From: Mycolicibacterium peregrinum
Lineage (GTDB): Bacteria; Actinomycetota; Actinomycetes; Mycobacteriales; Mycobacteriaceae
Direction of reading: 5' to 3'
Assembly: GCF_001665625.1 (NCBI RefSeq)
Contig: NZ_LZSY01000159.1
Span: 1 to 64,000, forward strand
Length of the DNA stretch: 64,000 nt
The position numbers were made by a program, and so were the translations under genes. This document shows positions 8,194 through 20,040 of this stretch, piece by piece. Numbering within the stretch: position 1 is the stretch's first letter; each line of letters opens with the position of its first letter. The notes beneath the pieces were generated by a model that was not told the DNA's origin, made no database searches, and worked only from the letters and a program-made list of their open reading frames with translations.

Positions 8194-9615
8194 TCAGGAC
8201 GCCAAAGTGTTCTTGTACGTTTTCCCGTCCTTCATGATCACTTTGAAATTCCGTTCCGGGTCGGCAACCAGGTCCAACTGAGCCAGCGGGTCACCGTCGA
8301 CCAGCAGGAGATCAGCCAGCGCACCCTCCTGCACCACGCCCAGCTTTCCCGCGTACGGACTGCGCTTGCCTGACAACGCCAGCAGTTCGGCGTTGGTTCC
8401 GGTGGCCATCGTCAACGTCTCGGCGGGCGAGAACCACTTGCCGAGCCCGGCCAACAGCGCGCCCTGTTTCGGCGCCAGCTGCGGCGAGAACAGGATGTCG
8501 GTGCCGAAGGCCGTCTTGAGCTTGTACTTGCGGGCCAACTGATAGACGTTGCCGACGCCGTCGACGATCTCCTTGGCCTTGGCCGCCTCGTCGGAGCCCG
8601 GCCGAAACGCACCGATCATCTCGGCCGGGATGGGCTGCGTGCTCAGCCAGATGTTCTTGTCCGCCATCTCTTTTGCCGTCGCCTCATCCATCAGGTGGGC
8701 GTGTTCGATGCACGTGACGCCGGCGCGGATCGCCTGCTGGATGGTCTGCGGGGTGTAGGCGTGTACGGCGACATAGGTGCCCCAGTTGCCGGCCGCTTCG
8801 GTGGCCGCCCGAAGTTCGGGTTCGGTGAAGGTGGTGACGTCGAGCGGGCTGTGTGGGGACGACACCCCGCCCCCGGCGGTCAGCTTGATCTGTGAGGCAC
8901 CCTGGAACAGCTGCTCGCGGGCACGCATCCGCACCTCGTCGGGACTGTCGGCCACCATGGCGGCGCCGAGTTCCTCCTGACGCGACTGCGGGTCACCGGA
9001 ATTGCGGGGTAAGTCCGAGGACGTACGGAAGTCACCGTGGCCGCTGGTGACGGTGATGATCGCGCCCGACGGGAAGATGCGCGGTCCATCGATGACACCT
9101 TCGTCGATGGCCTTCTTCAGCCCGAAGCTCGGGCCACCGAGATCGCGCACCGTGGTGAATCCACGCATCAAGGTGTCGCCGGCCTCGGCGCCGGCCAACA
9201 GGTTGAGGTACCCCGGATCCAAGGTCGTCAGCTGTGTCACCGGCGGCCGCACGAGCATCGTGTGCCAGTGGTTGTCGATCAGGCCGGGCATCAACGTGCG
9301 CCCGTCGCCGTCGATCACCGTGGCGGCCGGATCAGCCGGGAGCTCCTCGGTGGAGATCCGTTCGATCCGGTTGCCTTTCACCCGCACATTCGACGGCGCC
9401 GACAGCCGATCACTATGGCCGTCAAAGATTTTCACGTTCCGGAAGTCCGTCGTGGCCACCTCGGCGTCCGTGGCCGGCGGCGCCGGAGGCTGCCGGGACT
9501 CCGTCGGGGGCGCCGACTCGGTCGGGCCTGCCGACGGGGCGTCACCCCCGCCGGTCGAACACGCTGCACTCGCCAAGACCACGGCCAGCACCGCCAACAG
9601 TCCGAATCCGCGCAT
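8194..9615 (-). CDS. Lipoprotein amidohydrolase (metal-dependent, imidazolonepropionase/prolidase-like)
   Basis: 473 aa from ATG 9615; the frame stays open 22 codons further upstream but MRGFGLL starts a good signal peptide and a GGGGA site stands before it. Lipobox LASAAC places the lipidated cysteine near residue 19, followed by a Pro/Ser/Thr-rich linker. The amidohydrolase core has the metal motif NHWH, a Lys in KLTAGGGV that is probably the carboxylated bridge, His in VAVHAY and CIEHAH, and the final Asp in FGTDI. The enzyme therefore acts outside the membrane on a C-N bond. The substrate is unknown; related proteins cleave Xaa-Pro dipeptides or cyclic amides. Confidence 0.85.
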   Translation of the reverse strand: MRGFGLLAVLAVVLASAACSTGGGDAPSAGPTESAPPTESRQPPAPPATDAEVATTDFRNVKIFDGHSDRLSAPSNVRVKGNRIERISTEELPADPAATVIDGDGRTLMPGLIDNHWHTMLVRPPVTQLTTLDPGYLNLLAGAEAGDTLMRGFTTVRDLGGPSFGLKKAIDEGVIDGPRIFPSGAIITVTSGHGDFRTSSDLPRNSGDPQSRQEELGAAMVADSPDEVRMRAREQLFQGASQIKLTAGGGVSSPHSPLDVTTFTEPELRAATEAAGNWGTYVAVHAYTPQTIQQAIRAGVTCIEHAHLMDEATAKEMADKNIWLSTQPIPAEMIGAFRPGSDEAAKAKEIVDGVGNVYQLARKYKLKTAFGTDILFSPQLAPKQGALLAGLGKWFSPAETLTMATGTNAELLALSGKRSPYAGKLGVVQEGALADLLLVDGDPLAQLDLVADPERNFKVIMKDGKTYKNTLAS

Positions 9616-9635
9616 CGAAATCCCCGTCTCGTCGA

Positions 9636-10145
9636 TCAGAGCAGTTCGAGCAGGAACGGCAATTCCTGCGGGGCGTACCACGCCAGGTCGTGATCCTGGG
9701 CGTCTCCCACCGTGAGTTCGGCGTCCTCGTCGCCCATGTCCGCCTCGTCGATGACGTCGACCGCGGCCAGCACCGCCGACTCCGCATCGGCATTGTCGAC
9801 GTACACCGCGACCACGGCATCGATCGGCAACGGCCCGGACAGCCGCACCACGGCGTCATCGAGATCAGGGCGAATCGTCACCTCCACGTCCGCCCCGGGG
9901 TCGGCGACCACGACCGCCCGCCGCGGCGGCAGGCCCGAATCGGACGGGCCGACGGCCAGCAACCGCAGCGAGGCCAGGGCGGCCTCCCGCAAGGCCACCT
10001 CGGCGAGTTCGTCGTCGTCGCCCTCGGCATAGGCCTCCCGCAAGGTCGGGGTGACCGCGAAGGCGGTCCCGTTCACGACGAGCAGGTGACGGTCGGCGAC
10101 GAGCTTCTGCAGGGCGACCAGGGTCGTCGGGATGTAGACGCGCAC
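9636..10145 (-). CDS. Conserved actinobacterial protein of unknown function (Rv3231c counterpart)
   Basis: 169 aa, the same length I recall for Rv3231c. It begins MRVYIPTT and has an acidic middle (AEGDDDELAE) and C-terminal half rich in Asp and Glu, with no signal peptide, membrane segment or recognisable catalytic motif. The conserved MRVYIPxT start and length place it in a family widespread in Actinobacteria (DUF6912-type). It lies 9 bases downstream of the BCCT transporter gene and 20 bases upstream of the amidohydrolase start, so the three may share a transcript. In M. tuberculosis it stands next to the desA3 reductase gene, showing that the amidohydrolase was inserted or lost. Confidence 0.8.
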   Translation of the reverse strand: MRVYIPTTLVALQKLVADRHLLVVNGTAFAVTPTLREAYAEGDDDELAEVALREAALASLRLLAVGPSDSGLPPRRAVVVADPGADVEVTIRPDLDDAVVRLSGPLPIDAVVAVYVDNADAESAVLAAVDVIDEADMGDEDAELTVGDAQDHDLAWYAPQELPFLLELL

Positions 10146-10154
10146 ACCGCGAGG

Positions 10155-11942
10155 TTAATCGTCCGCGGCGTCTCTGCGGTCGTCGGCTTGCGGGTCCTTC
10201 TCCACCGAAATCACGAAATCGTCGCCGTGCTGGGTGACACCGGCGACCACCGCATCGTTGACCGCCTCCAGCGCGTACTCGCGGCGCACCACCAGCGGGT
10301 CCTGGCGCAGGTCTCGGACCAGCGACACTGCAAGCCCGATCATCACCAGCACGAAGGGCACCGCGACGATGATCGTGATCGACTGCAGGCCGTTCAGCGC
10401 GTCGGCTCCACCGACCAGCAGCATGACCGCGGCCACCGCACCGGTGGCGACACCCCAGAAGATCACCGTCGGCCGGGTCGGCTTGATGGTGCCGCGCTCC
10501 GACAGCGAACCCATCACGATCGACGCCGCATCGGCGCCCGACACGAAGAAGATGGCGACGAGCACCATCACCACCACACTGGTGACGGTCGCGATCGGAT
10601 ACTCGCCGAGCAAGCTGAACAGCTGTTGCTCCTGGCTGCCCATTCCGGCCAGGTCCACACCGTTCTGCTGCTCGAAGATGGCCGCGCCGCCGAACACACA
10701 GAACCAGACCACCGACACCACACTGGGCACCAGCAGCACGCCCGTGACGAACTGCCGGATGGTGCGGCCGCGGGAGATCCGGGCGATGAACATCCCGACG
10801 AACGGAGTCCACGAGATCCACCACGCCCAGTAGAAGATCGTCCACTTCTGCAGCCAGGTGCTGACCGCTTCACCTTCGGCCCCGGTCCGGGCAGCCATCT
10901 GCGCCAGCTGATCCACATAGCTGCCGATGGAGGTCGGGATCATGTTCAACATGAACATCGTCGGGCCGACCAGGAAGATGAACAGCGCCATGGCCAGCGC
11001 CAGCACCATGTTGATGTTGGACAGCCACTGAATCCCGCGCGCGACCCCGGACACCGCCGACAGCACGAACGCGACGGTGAGGATCGTGATGATGCCGATC
11101 AGGACGGCATTGCCGGTTTCACCGATTCCGGCGACGATGTGCAGCCCGCTGCGGATCTGCAGCGCACCGAGGCCGAGCGAGGCCGCGGACCCGAACAGCG
11201 TGGCGAAGATCGCCAGCATGTCGATCACCTTGCCCCACGGCCCGTTGGCGTGTTTGCCCAGCAGCGGCTCGAATGCCGCCGACACCAGCTGCAACCGGCC
11301 CTTGCGGTAGACGCCGTAGGCGATGGTCAGGCCGACGACTGCGTAGATCGCCCACGGATGCAACGTCCAGTGGAACATCGTGGTCGCCATCGCGGTCTCG
11401 GCTGCCCGGGGATTGCCCGGGCCGCCGGTCCCCGGTGGCGGGGAGTCGAAATGCGACAGCGGCTCGGACACCCCGAAGAACATCAGACCGATACCCATGC
11501 CGGCGCTGAACATCATCGCCACCCAGGACACGGTGCGAAACTCCGGCTCGTCGTCGTCACGACCCAGCGGGATGTTGCCGTAGCGACTCATCGCCAGCCA
11601 GATCACGAAGATCACGAACCCGGACGCGGTCAGGACGAACAACCAACCGACATCGGCCATCACCCAGCCGAGGGCGTTCTTCGAGGCGCTGGCAAGCGAA
11701 TCCGTGCTGACGAATCCCCAGACCAGGAATGCGAGCGCGATGACGGCGGTGACCCCGAAAACCACCCAGTCCACGCCGGCACGGCGGGTGTAGGCCTTCT
11801 GCTCTACCGGGACGTCGAGTACCGGGTGGTGGGGCACCACCTCGGCAACCGACTTGAGCGCATCTTCGGTCTTCTTGACGACTGATCTCTTGGCTTCGTG
11901 CGTGTTCTTGTCGGGTCTACTGTTTCGTATCTCAGCTGGCAT
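10155..11942 (-). CDS. BCCT family betaine/carnitine/choline transporter
   Basis: 595 aa from ATG 11942 (a TTG two codons upstream is possible). It has a charged cytoplasmic N-terminus of about 55 residues, 12 hydrophobic segments and the BCCT signature with its tryptophan box (YWAWWISWTPFVG, then FIARISRGRTIR). The glycine stretch MGIGLMFFG in the third segment matches sodium-coupled BetP-type carriers. The C-terminal tail is hydrophilic and rich in Asp and Arg, as in osmosensing members, so osmoprotectant uptake such as glycine betaine is likely. Its position between the Rv3231c-like gene and the tgs-like gene is not shared with M. tuberculosis. Confidence 0.92.
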   Translation of the reverse strand: MPAEIRNSRPDKNTHEAKRSVVKKTEDALKSVAEVVPHHPVLDVPVEQKAYTRRAGVDWVVFGVTAVIALAFLVWGFVSTDSLASASKNALGWVMADVGWLFVLTASGFVIFVIWLAMSRYGNIPLGRDDDEPEFRTVSWVAMMFSAGMGIGLMFFGVSEPLSHFDSPPPGTGGPGNPRAAETAMATTMFHWTLHPWAIYAVVGLTIAYGVYRKGRLQLVSAAFEPLLGKHANGPWGKVIDMLAIFATLFGSAASLGLGALQIRSGLHIVAGIGETGNAVLIGIITILTVAFVLSAVSGVARGIQWLSNINMVLALAMALFIFLVGPTMFMLNMIPTSIGSYVDQLAQMAARTGAEGEAVSTWLQKWTIFYWAWWISWTPFVGMFIARISRGRTIRQFVTGVLLVPSVVSVVWFCVFGGAAIFEQQNGVDLAGMGSQEQQLFSLLGEYPIATVTSVVVMVLVAIFFVSGADAASIVMGSLSERGTIKPTRPTVIFWGVATGAVAAVMLLVGGADALNGLQSITIIVAVPFVLVMIGLAVSLVRDLRQDPLVVRREYALEAVNDAVVAGVTQHGDDFVISVEKDPQADDRRDAADD

Positions 11943-12003
11943 GATCAATTCATCAGACCGCGAATTGCAGCTCAGGTCAAACAGCCCACGCGCTTCGCCA
12001 CGA

Positions 12004-13413
12004 TTATCTTGCCGCCTCCAGCAACTCTTCGAGGGATTCGCGGAACAGGCTCGGCAAGACGTCGACGTCGCTCATCGCGTCCCGGTCGGCGTTGATCCCG
12101 AAGTACAGCATGCCGTTGTACGACGTGACCCCGATGGCCAGCACCTGGTTCTGCAGCAGCGGCGGCACCGCGTAGGTCTCCAGCAGCTTGGTGCCCGCGA
12201 CATACATCTGCTTCTGAGCCCCGGGCACATTGGTGATCAGCAGGTTGAACAGCCGAGCCGAGAAACCTGTCGCCACCCGAATGCCCATGGCGTGCAAGGT
12301 CGGCGGCGCGAACCCGGACAGGGTGACGATGGTGCGCGCATCGACCAGGCTGGCGGCGGTGGAATGCGATTCGGTGGCGTGGGCGATCTGCGACAGCCGC
12401 ACCACCGCATTGCCCTCGCCGACCGGGAGGTCGACCAGGAACGGCGATACCTCGCTGATGGCCTGGCCCGGTCCCGTGGAGTCCAGCTCGGCATCCGGGT
12501 ACACCGACATCGGCGCCATCGCCCGGACCGTGGTGGTCGGGTTGACCGGTTCCCCGCGCGACAGCAGCCAGTTGCGCAGCGCGCCGGCCACCACCGCCAG
12601 GACGACGTCGTTGATGTCGCAGTTGTAGCGGGCGCGCACCAGCCGGTAATCCTCCAGCCGGTGCTCGTCCACCGAGAACCTGCGGTTGCGCGAGACCGTG
12701 GTGTTGAGCGGACTGCTCGGGGCCGTGCCGCGCGCCACCGTGCGGGCCACATCGGCCACCCGACGGCCCACCGCCGCCAGTTCGCTGGCACTGGTGGCCA
12801 CCTCGGTCACCGTGTCGCGCAAGGCGGCGAGCTGGGTGGTGGGGCGGGTGATCCACTCCCCGATCGCACCGAGCATCAACTGGCGGTCGCTGGGTTCGCG
12901 GGCCGGGATCCAGATGTCCTCGCCGAACTCCGGCGGCTTCTGCGCCCGATCGACGATGACGTGCCCGATCTCAAGGGCGGTCATCCCGTTGACCAAGGCC
13001 TGGTGCGTCTTGGTGTAGATGGCGATGCGGTTCTTGGTCAGCCCTTCGACCAGGTACATCTCCCACAGCGGACGGGTCCGGTCCAACGGCCGCGAGCCGA
13101 GCCGGGCGATCAGGTCGTGGAGCTGCGCGTCGCTCCCCGGAGACGGCAGCGCCGAGCGCCGAATGTGGTAGGTGATGTCGAAATCCCGGTCGTCCACCCA
13201 CACCGGGCGGGCGAGGCCCAGCGTCACCTCACGCACCTTCTGCCGGTAGCGAGGGATCTGCGGCAACCGGCGCTCGACGGTCTCCAGGAGAGTCTCGTAA
13301 CTCAAGCCGGCCCGCGGCTTGCGGAGGATCGACAAGGACCCCACATACATCGGCGTAGCGGAGTTCTCCAGGTGGAAGAACGCTGCGTCGGACGCCGACA
13401 GCCTGTTCACCAT
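12004..13413 (-). CDS. WS/DGAT family O-acyltransferase, Tgs3-like, unsplit
   Basis: 469 aa from ATG 13413 (MVNRLSASDAAFF, the usual start of this family). WS/DGAT enzymes join acyl-CoA to diacylglycerol or fatty alcohol at the inner membrane. The N-terminal half is very close to M. tuberculosis Tgs3 (Rv3234c), whose reading frame ends early and continues as Rv3233c; here both halves are one protein. The catalytic HHxxxDG motif appears as HQALVNG, lacking the second His and the Asp, so activity is uncertain. The C-terminal domain has the family NVPG motif (LITNVPGA). An upstream element is shared with the neighbouring ABC transporter gene. Confidence 0.9.
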   Translation of the reverse strand: MVNRLSASDAAFFHLENSATPMYVGSLSILRKPRAGLSYETLLETVERRLPQIPRYRQKVREVTLGLARPVWVDDRDFDITYHIRRSALPSPGSDAQLHDLIARLGSRPLDRTRPLWEMYLVEGLTKNRIAIYTKTHQALVNGMTALEIGHVIVDRAQKPPEFGEDIWIPAREPSDRQLMLGAIGEWITRPTTQLAALRDTVTEVATSASELAAVGRRVADVARTVARGTAPSSPLNTTVSRNRRFSVDEHRLEDYRLVRARYNCDINDVVLAVVAGALRNWLLSRGEPVNPTTTVRAMAPMSVYPDAELDSTGPGQAISEVSPFLVDLPVGEGNAVVRLSQIAHATESHSTAASLVDARTIVTLSGFAPPTLHAMGIRVATGFSARLFNLLITNVPGAQKQMYVAGTKLLETYAVPPLLQNQVLAIGVTSYNGMLYFGINADRDAMSDVDVLPSLFRESLEELLEAAR

Positions 13414-13450
13414 GCGGCGCCAACCTCCCCTTCTCGCTCCCCTTGAACCC

Positions 13451-13468
13451 GTCACGTTAACCGGCGAA
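13451..13468 (-). promoter_or_regulatory. Candidate promoter element before the Tgs3-like gene
   Basis: GTCACGTTAACCGGCGAA on the plus strand reads on the minus strand as CCGGTTAACGTGAC, with TAACGT as a possible -10 (TANNNT), 38 bases before the start codon. The same 18 bases recur with 16 identities at 15411-15428 before the BacA-like gene, suggesting common control. No clear -35 was seen. Confidence 0.4.
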
Positions 13469-13529
13469 TCTGCTGCTCCGCATCACGGGTGCTACCGCGC
13501 GTCAATTTCACGCCGGAGCTACCGAGAGT

Positions 13530-15383
13530 TCATCCCGGGATCACCGAGAGCTCCCAGCGGCCACTGCCCTCCAACTGCAAACGTGACCGGTGATGCCGGT
13601 CGATGGTGGACCGGTGCCCCACACTGACCACCACACAGTCGGGTAACCGTTCTCGCACCAGCCCATACATGGCGTCCTCGAGTCCCTCGTCCAACGCGGA
13701 GGTCGACTCGTCGAGGAACACCACCCGTGGACGGACCAGCAGCACCCGCGCAAAGGACACCCGCTGTTGCTCGCCCAGGGACAGCACCGACGCCCAGTCG
13801 GCCTCCTCGTCCAGGCGCTCGGTCAGATGCCCGAGGGCCACCGCCCGCAAGGTGTCCCGCAGTTCGCTGTCGCCCACATCGGCAATCGGCAGCGGGTACA
13901 CCACCGAGGCCCGCAGGTCACCCAGCGGCAGGTACGGCAGTTGGGGCAGGAACAGTGTCGACCATCCGGACGGATACTCCGCCAGTCCCCGGGCCCTCGG
14001 CCACAACTCGGCCAGACTGCGCAGCAGGGTGGTCTTACCGCACCCGGACGGCCCCTTGACCACCACGCTGTCCCCCGGGTTCAGCACCATCGACAGATCC
14101 GCGATCAGCGGACTCCCCTGCAGGTCGTCGACCTGCACCTCCGTGAGCGCCAGCGAATCGCGGGTGGCAGCGACCGAGATCCGGGGCAGCTCCCGGGCCT
14201 GGCGATCGTGAGCGAGCATCTGATCGATGCGCATCAGGGCGGCCCGGTAGACGGTGAACTCGTCATAGCTGTCCCGGAAGAACGACATTGCGCCACAGAC
14301 ATTTCCGAACGCCGCAACGGTCTGCAGCAGACCGCCGAGCGTGATCTGCCCGGCGAAGAACCGTGGCGCCTGCACGATGTAGGGGATCATGCCCGTCGTC
14401 ACGTCACCGACCCCGCGGTTCCAGCCGTTGAGGCGCAACTGCGCGAACACGATCCGCCACATGTTGGCGATGATCTCGGCGAACCGGGAGTGCAGCAGTG
14501 TCCGTTCACGCTCCCCACCGCGGTAGAACGCAACGCGCTCGGCGCTGTCACGCAACCGCACCAGCGCGTACCGGAAACTGGCGCTGAACCGTTCGTTGAG
14601 GAAGTTCAACCGGACCAGGGGGCGGCCGATCCAGAACGCGATGACCGTCACCGTGATCGAGAAGATGAACGCCACGAAGACCATCGCCCGCGGAACCACC
14701 AAGCCGCCCAACTGCAATGGCCCCGATAGTTGCCACAGCACCCCGGTGAACATGACGATCAACAAAGACTTGCTCACCGCCCCGATGCTCAGGTCGACCG
14801 ACTTGGTGGTGAAGGTCTCGACGTCGGTCTGGATGCGCTGATCAGGGTTTTCCACCGGCGCATCCAGAAAGCGGTTGCGGTAGAACGCATCGCCGGCCAT
14901 CCAGTCGTCGACCAGCCGCGCGTTGAGCCAGACCCGCCAATGGATCGAGAAGACGCGGCGCAGGAAGAGGTCCACCACGGTGTAGATGACGGTGAGTGCC
15001 ACCAGAATCCCGCTGATCGCAAACGACGTCATGAACGCCTGTCGCGCGGCATCGAGTTTCGCGTCGTCGTGGGTGGCCAGTGCCTCCGAACCGGCCTGCA
15101 CCGCATTCATCAGGTCCGCGTACTGGTAGGTGAAAATGACCACCACCCGCGCCGCGTACACGGTGTGCCACAGGATGAACGCCAGCAGCACCCAGGTGCG
15201 CCAACTGCCGGCGCCGGTGAAGAACGGTGCGTTGACCCGCCAGAACTGTTGTCCCCACCGGGTGAACCTCGCGATCAGCACCGCCACGGCGAGGAACACC
15301 ACGAACGTGATCACCCACGCCTGCAGCGTCCACACCAGCGAGCGCAGCGGCTCGGCCGGCCAATCGATGCTGGGCTGAACCAT
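13530..15383 (-). CDS. BacA/SbmA-like ABC transporter, fused membrane and ATPase domains (Rv1819c-like)
   Basis: 617 aa, ATG start. The N-terminal half holds about six membrane segments of the SbmA/BacA type (conserved NPDQRIQ motif near residue 165-175). The C-terminal ATPase has Walker A GPSGCGKTT, signature LSLGEQQR and Walker B VVFLDEST. It closely resembles M. tuberculosis Rv1819c, a broad hydrophilic-solute importer that takes up vitamin B12 and antimicrobial peptides. It is elsewhere in that genome, so this may be a relocated orthologue or a paralogue. It is divergent from the Rv3235-like gene and shares a promoter-like element with the tgs-like gene downstream of it. Confidence 0.92.
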   Translation of the reverse strand: MVQPSIDWPAEPLRSLVWTLQAWVITFVVFLAVAVLIARFTRWGQQFWRVNAPFFTGAGSWRTWVLLAFILWHTVYAARVVVIFTYQYADLMNAVQAGSEALATHDDAKLDAARQAFMTSFAISGILVALTVIYTVVDLFLRRVFSIHWRVWLNARLVDDWMAGDAFYRNRFLDAPVENPDQRIQTDVETFTTKSVDLSIGAVSKSLLIVMFTGVLWQLSGPLQLGGLVVPRAMVFVAFIFSITVTVIAFWIGRPLVRLNFLNERFSASFRYALVRLRDSAERVAFYRGGERERTLLHSRFAEIIANMWRIVFAQLRLNGWNRGVGDVTTGMIPYIVQAPRFFAGQITLGGLLQTVAAFGNVCGAMSFFRDSYDEFTVYRAALMRIDQMLAHDRQARELPRISVAATRDSLALTEVQVDDLQGSPLIADLSMVLNPGDSVVVKGPSGCGKTTLLRSLAELWPRARGLAEYPSGWSTLFLPQLPYLPLGDLRASVVYPLPIADVGDSELRDTLRAVALGHLTERLDEEADWASVLSLGEQQRVSFARVLLVRPRVVFLDESTSALDEGLEDAMYGLVRERLPDCVVVSVGHRSTIDRHHRSRLQLEGSGRWELSVIPG

Positions 15384-15410
15384 TCTGTTCCCCCTGGTTC
15401 GACGACTCTC

Positions 15411-15428
15411 GTCACGCTAACCGGAGAA
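15411..15428 (-). promoter_or_regulatory. Candidate promoter element before the BacA-like gene
   Basis: GTCACGCTAACCGGAGAA (minus strand CCGGTTAGCGTGAC, -10-like TAGCGT) lies 28 bases before the start codon and matches 16 of 18 bases of the element at 13451-13468. The repetition at a similar distance from two divergent sequences makes a functional element likely. Confidence 0.4.
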
Positions 15429-15539
15429 ACCGAGCGCCGGATTATCCGTGCTTCCGGCACGCCGAACCCATGCGATCATGGGTAGGTCTGCACCTCTCCA
15501 GCAGATGTCGTCCGTGATGCCGACCGCTGGAGGTTGCCT

Positions 15540-16030
15540 GTGACCACCCCGAAACGCGCTGCGCGGCCGCTGACCGCACCCGTCATCGACTGCGAGCCGC
15601 CGGCGCTGCCGCTGGGCGGCCCACCGCCTGACGTGCCCGCCGCCCCTTGCCCGAGCCCGACCGTGCTGCACGGGCACAGCCCGCGCCGGCTACGGCTTGT
15701 GAGTCCCGAACCCGAACGCCAATTGCAGCCTGGTGCGGCACAATTCGCCGACATGGCCCTGCGCCGGGTCCTTGAGGTCGTCGACCGGCGCAGGCCGCCG
15801 TCCCAGCTGAGATCACTGATGAGCCAACTGCTGCTCGACGCGGTCGTCGCCTCCACCGCATCCCGGCACGTCACCACCGCCAGCCTGCGACGGGTGGGGT
15901 TACGCCCGGCAGCCTCACCCGAGGCCGCCGAGCTGTTCGCCACCTACACCCGCGGGGCGCGCGTACGCGCCATCGCCGGACGTATCGAATTGCGCAGTGG
16001 CCGTTGGCAACTCACCGCGCTGCAGTTGGG

Positions 16031-16034
<4 letters not shown>
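15540..16034 (+). CDS. Conserved mycobacterial protein, Rv3235-like (DUF6459 type)
   Basis: 164 aa. GTG at 15540 is chosen over an upstream TTG because a GGAGG stands 6 bases before it. The N-terminal 60 residues are Pro/Ala-rich and probably disordered; the C-terminal 100 residues form the conserved part, with ALRRVLEVVDRRRPPSQL, RRVGLRP and RAIAGRIELR segments. No enzyme motif is seen. In M. tuberculosis this gene also lies close to secA1. Its stop overlaps the secA1 stop by 4 bases (TTAA), so the two are strictly convergent with no room for a terminator between them. A role linked to secretion is only a guess from position. Confidence 0.8.
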
Positions 16035-18898
<2,864 letters not shown>

Positions 18899-19011
18899 GC
18901 TATTTCCCCTGTGGGTTCGATGGATCCCGTGGGCGGGATCGCACGGGCTTAGTTGACGTCCATCGTAGGTGACCGGTCGAAGTCGCTGGTTCTGCTGGCG
19001 CCAAGAGACAA

Positions 19012-19043
19012 AATCGCACCCCGGAATGCTCCGAGGTGCGATT
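19012..19043 (-). terminator. Rho-independent terminator of hpf
   Basis: Arms 19012-19025 and 19030-19043 form a 14-bp stem with one C/A mismatch and an ATGC loop. On the minus strand the stem is followed by TTTTGTCT. It lies 16 bases after the hpf stop and separates hpf from secA1. Confidence 0.85.
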
Positions 19044-19059
19044 CTGCGCCTTCTGGCGG

Positions 19060-19743
19060 TCAGGCCAGACGGATCAGCCCGTAGTCGTAGGCGTGGCGGC
19101 GGTACACCACCGACGGGCGATCACTCTCCTTGTCATGGAACAGAAAGAAATCGTGGCCGACCAGCTCCATCTCATAGAGGGCGTCATCGACGGTCATCGG
19201 CTTCGCCGGGTGTTCCTTGGTCCGTACGATCCGGCCCGGCTCATGGTCGTCGAGGCCATCCGCCAATCCGCCATCGACCGTCGCCGTCGGCTGCTGTTCG
19301 AACAGCGTCTCGTGCGCGGTCGCTTCGGCCAGTGAGACCGGGGTCTTGTCGCCGTAGTGGATCTTGCGGCGGTCCTTGCTCTTGCGGAGCCTGCTTTCGA
19401 GTTTGCCGGCCGCTGATTCCAGGGCCGCATAGAAGCTGTCTGCGCAGGCCTCGCCGCGCACCACCGGGCCACGGCCGCGAGCCGTGATCTCGACGTGCTG
19501 GCAGTTTTTGCGCTGACGGCGGTTACGTTCGTGGTCGAGTTCGACGTCGAACAGGTAGATGGTGCGGTCGAACCGCTCCAGGCGCGACAACTTCTCCGAG
19601 ACGTAGATACGGAAGTGATCGGGAACTTCGACGTTTCGACCTTTGACCACAACCTCTGCGTTCGGCTCCGGGGTGGTGTCGCCGACCTGCTCGTCGGGGT
19701 CGACCACCATGGTGGCGCTTGTGTCCGGGGAATGGGTTGACAT
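19060..19743 (-). CDS. hpf: Long-form ribosome hibernation promoting factor (mycobacterial protein Y, Rv3241c counterpart)
   Basis: 227 aa from ATG 19743 (a GTG 10 codons upstream is an alternative). An acidic N-terminal leader of about 30 residues precedes the ribosome-binding HPF domain (EVVVKGRNVEVPDHFRIYV to LESRLRKSKDRR). A linker and the C-terminal domain (KPMTVDDALYEMELVGHDFFLF, then VVYRRHAYDYGLI) follow. It binds the 30S subunit in the mRNA/tRNA path and silences ribosomes in stationary phase, hypoxia or zinc starvation. The M. smegmatis counterpart is known as MPY/RafS. A 267-bp upstream region containing no gene probably carries its stress-responsive promoter; I see no definite -10 there. 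Confidence 0.95.
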   Translation of the reverse strand: MSTHSPDTSATMVVDPDEQVGDTTPEPNAEVVVKGRNVEVPDHFRIYVSEKLSRLERFDRTIYLFDVELDHERNRRQRKNCQHVEITARGRGPVVRGEACADSFYAALESAAGKLESRLRKSKDRRKIHYGDKTPVSLAEATAHETLFEQQPTATVDGGLADGLDDHEPGRIVRTKEHPAKPMTVDDALYEMELVGHDFFLFHDKESDRPSVVYRRHAYDYGLIRLA

Positions 19744-20040
19744 ACTCGGCAACTCGTTTCTCTCAGTTGTCACACGCGTTCACGCGTGCCCTACTTCTCA
19801 ACGAATCGAGATGGTGCCGATGGGCCGAATAGTTTGCTCCACCCATCGGCGAAAGGTGTCGGGTACTCACCTCCTACCGTTTGGCAGTGAAGTGGCGCCG
19901 CGTTCGGGGGGCGCCGCCGTGAGTCGTTCACGGGTGGTTGCTGCCGACGGTAGTCCGTGTTCACCCACTCGTGCCACCAATTTCAAATACGTGTTCTCAG
20001 TTCTTCATGTGGGTTTGATCTCAGCGAAATGACGCGCGCG

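Noticed and set aside
9234..11885. 883-codon plus-strand open frame across the amidohydrolase and BCCT genes
   Set aside because: It runs antisense to three genes with clear motifs and its translation is His/Arg/Asp-rich low complexity.
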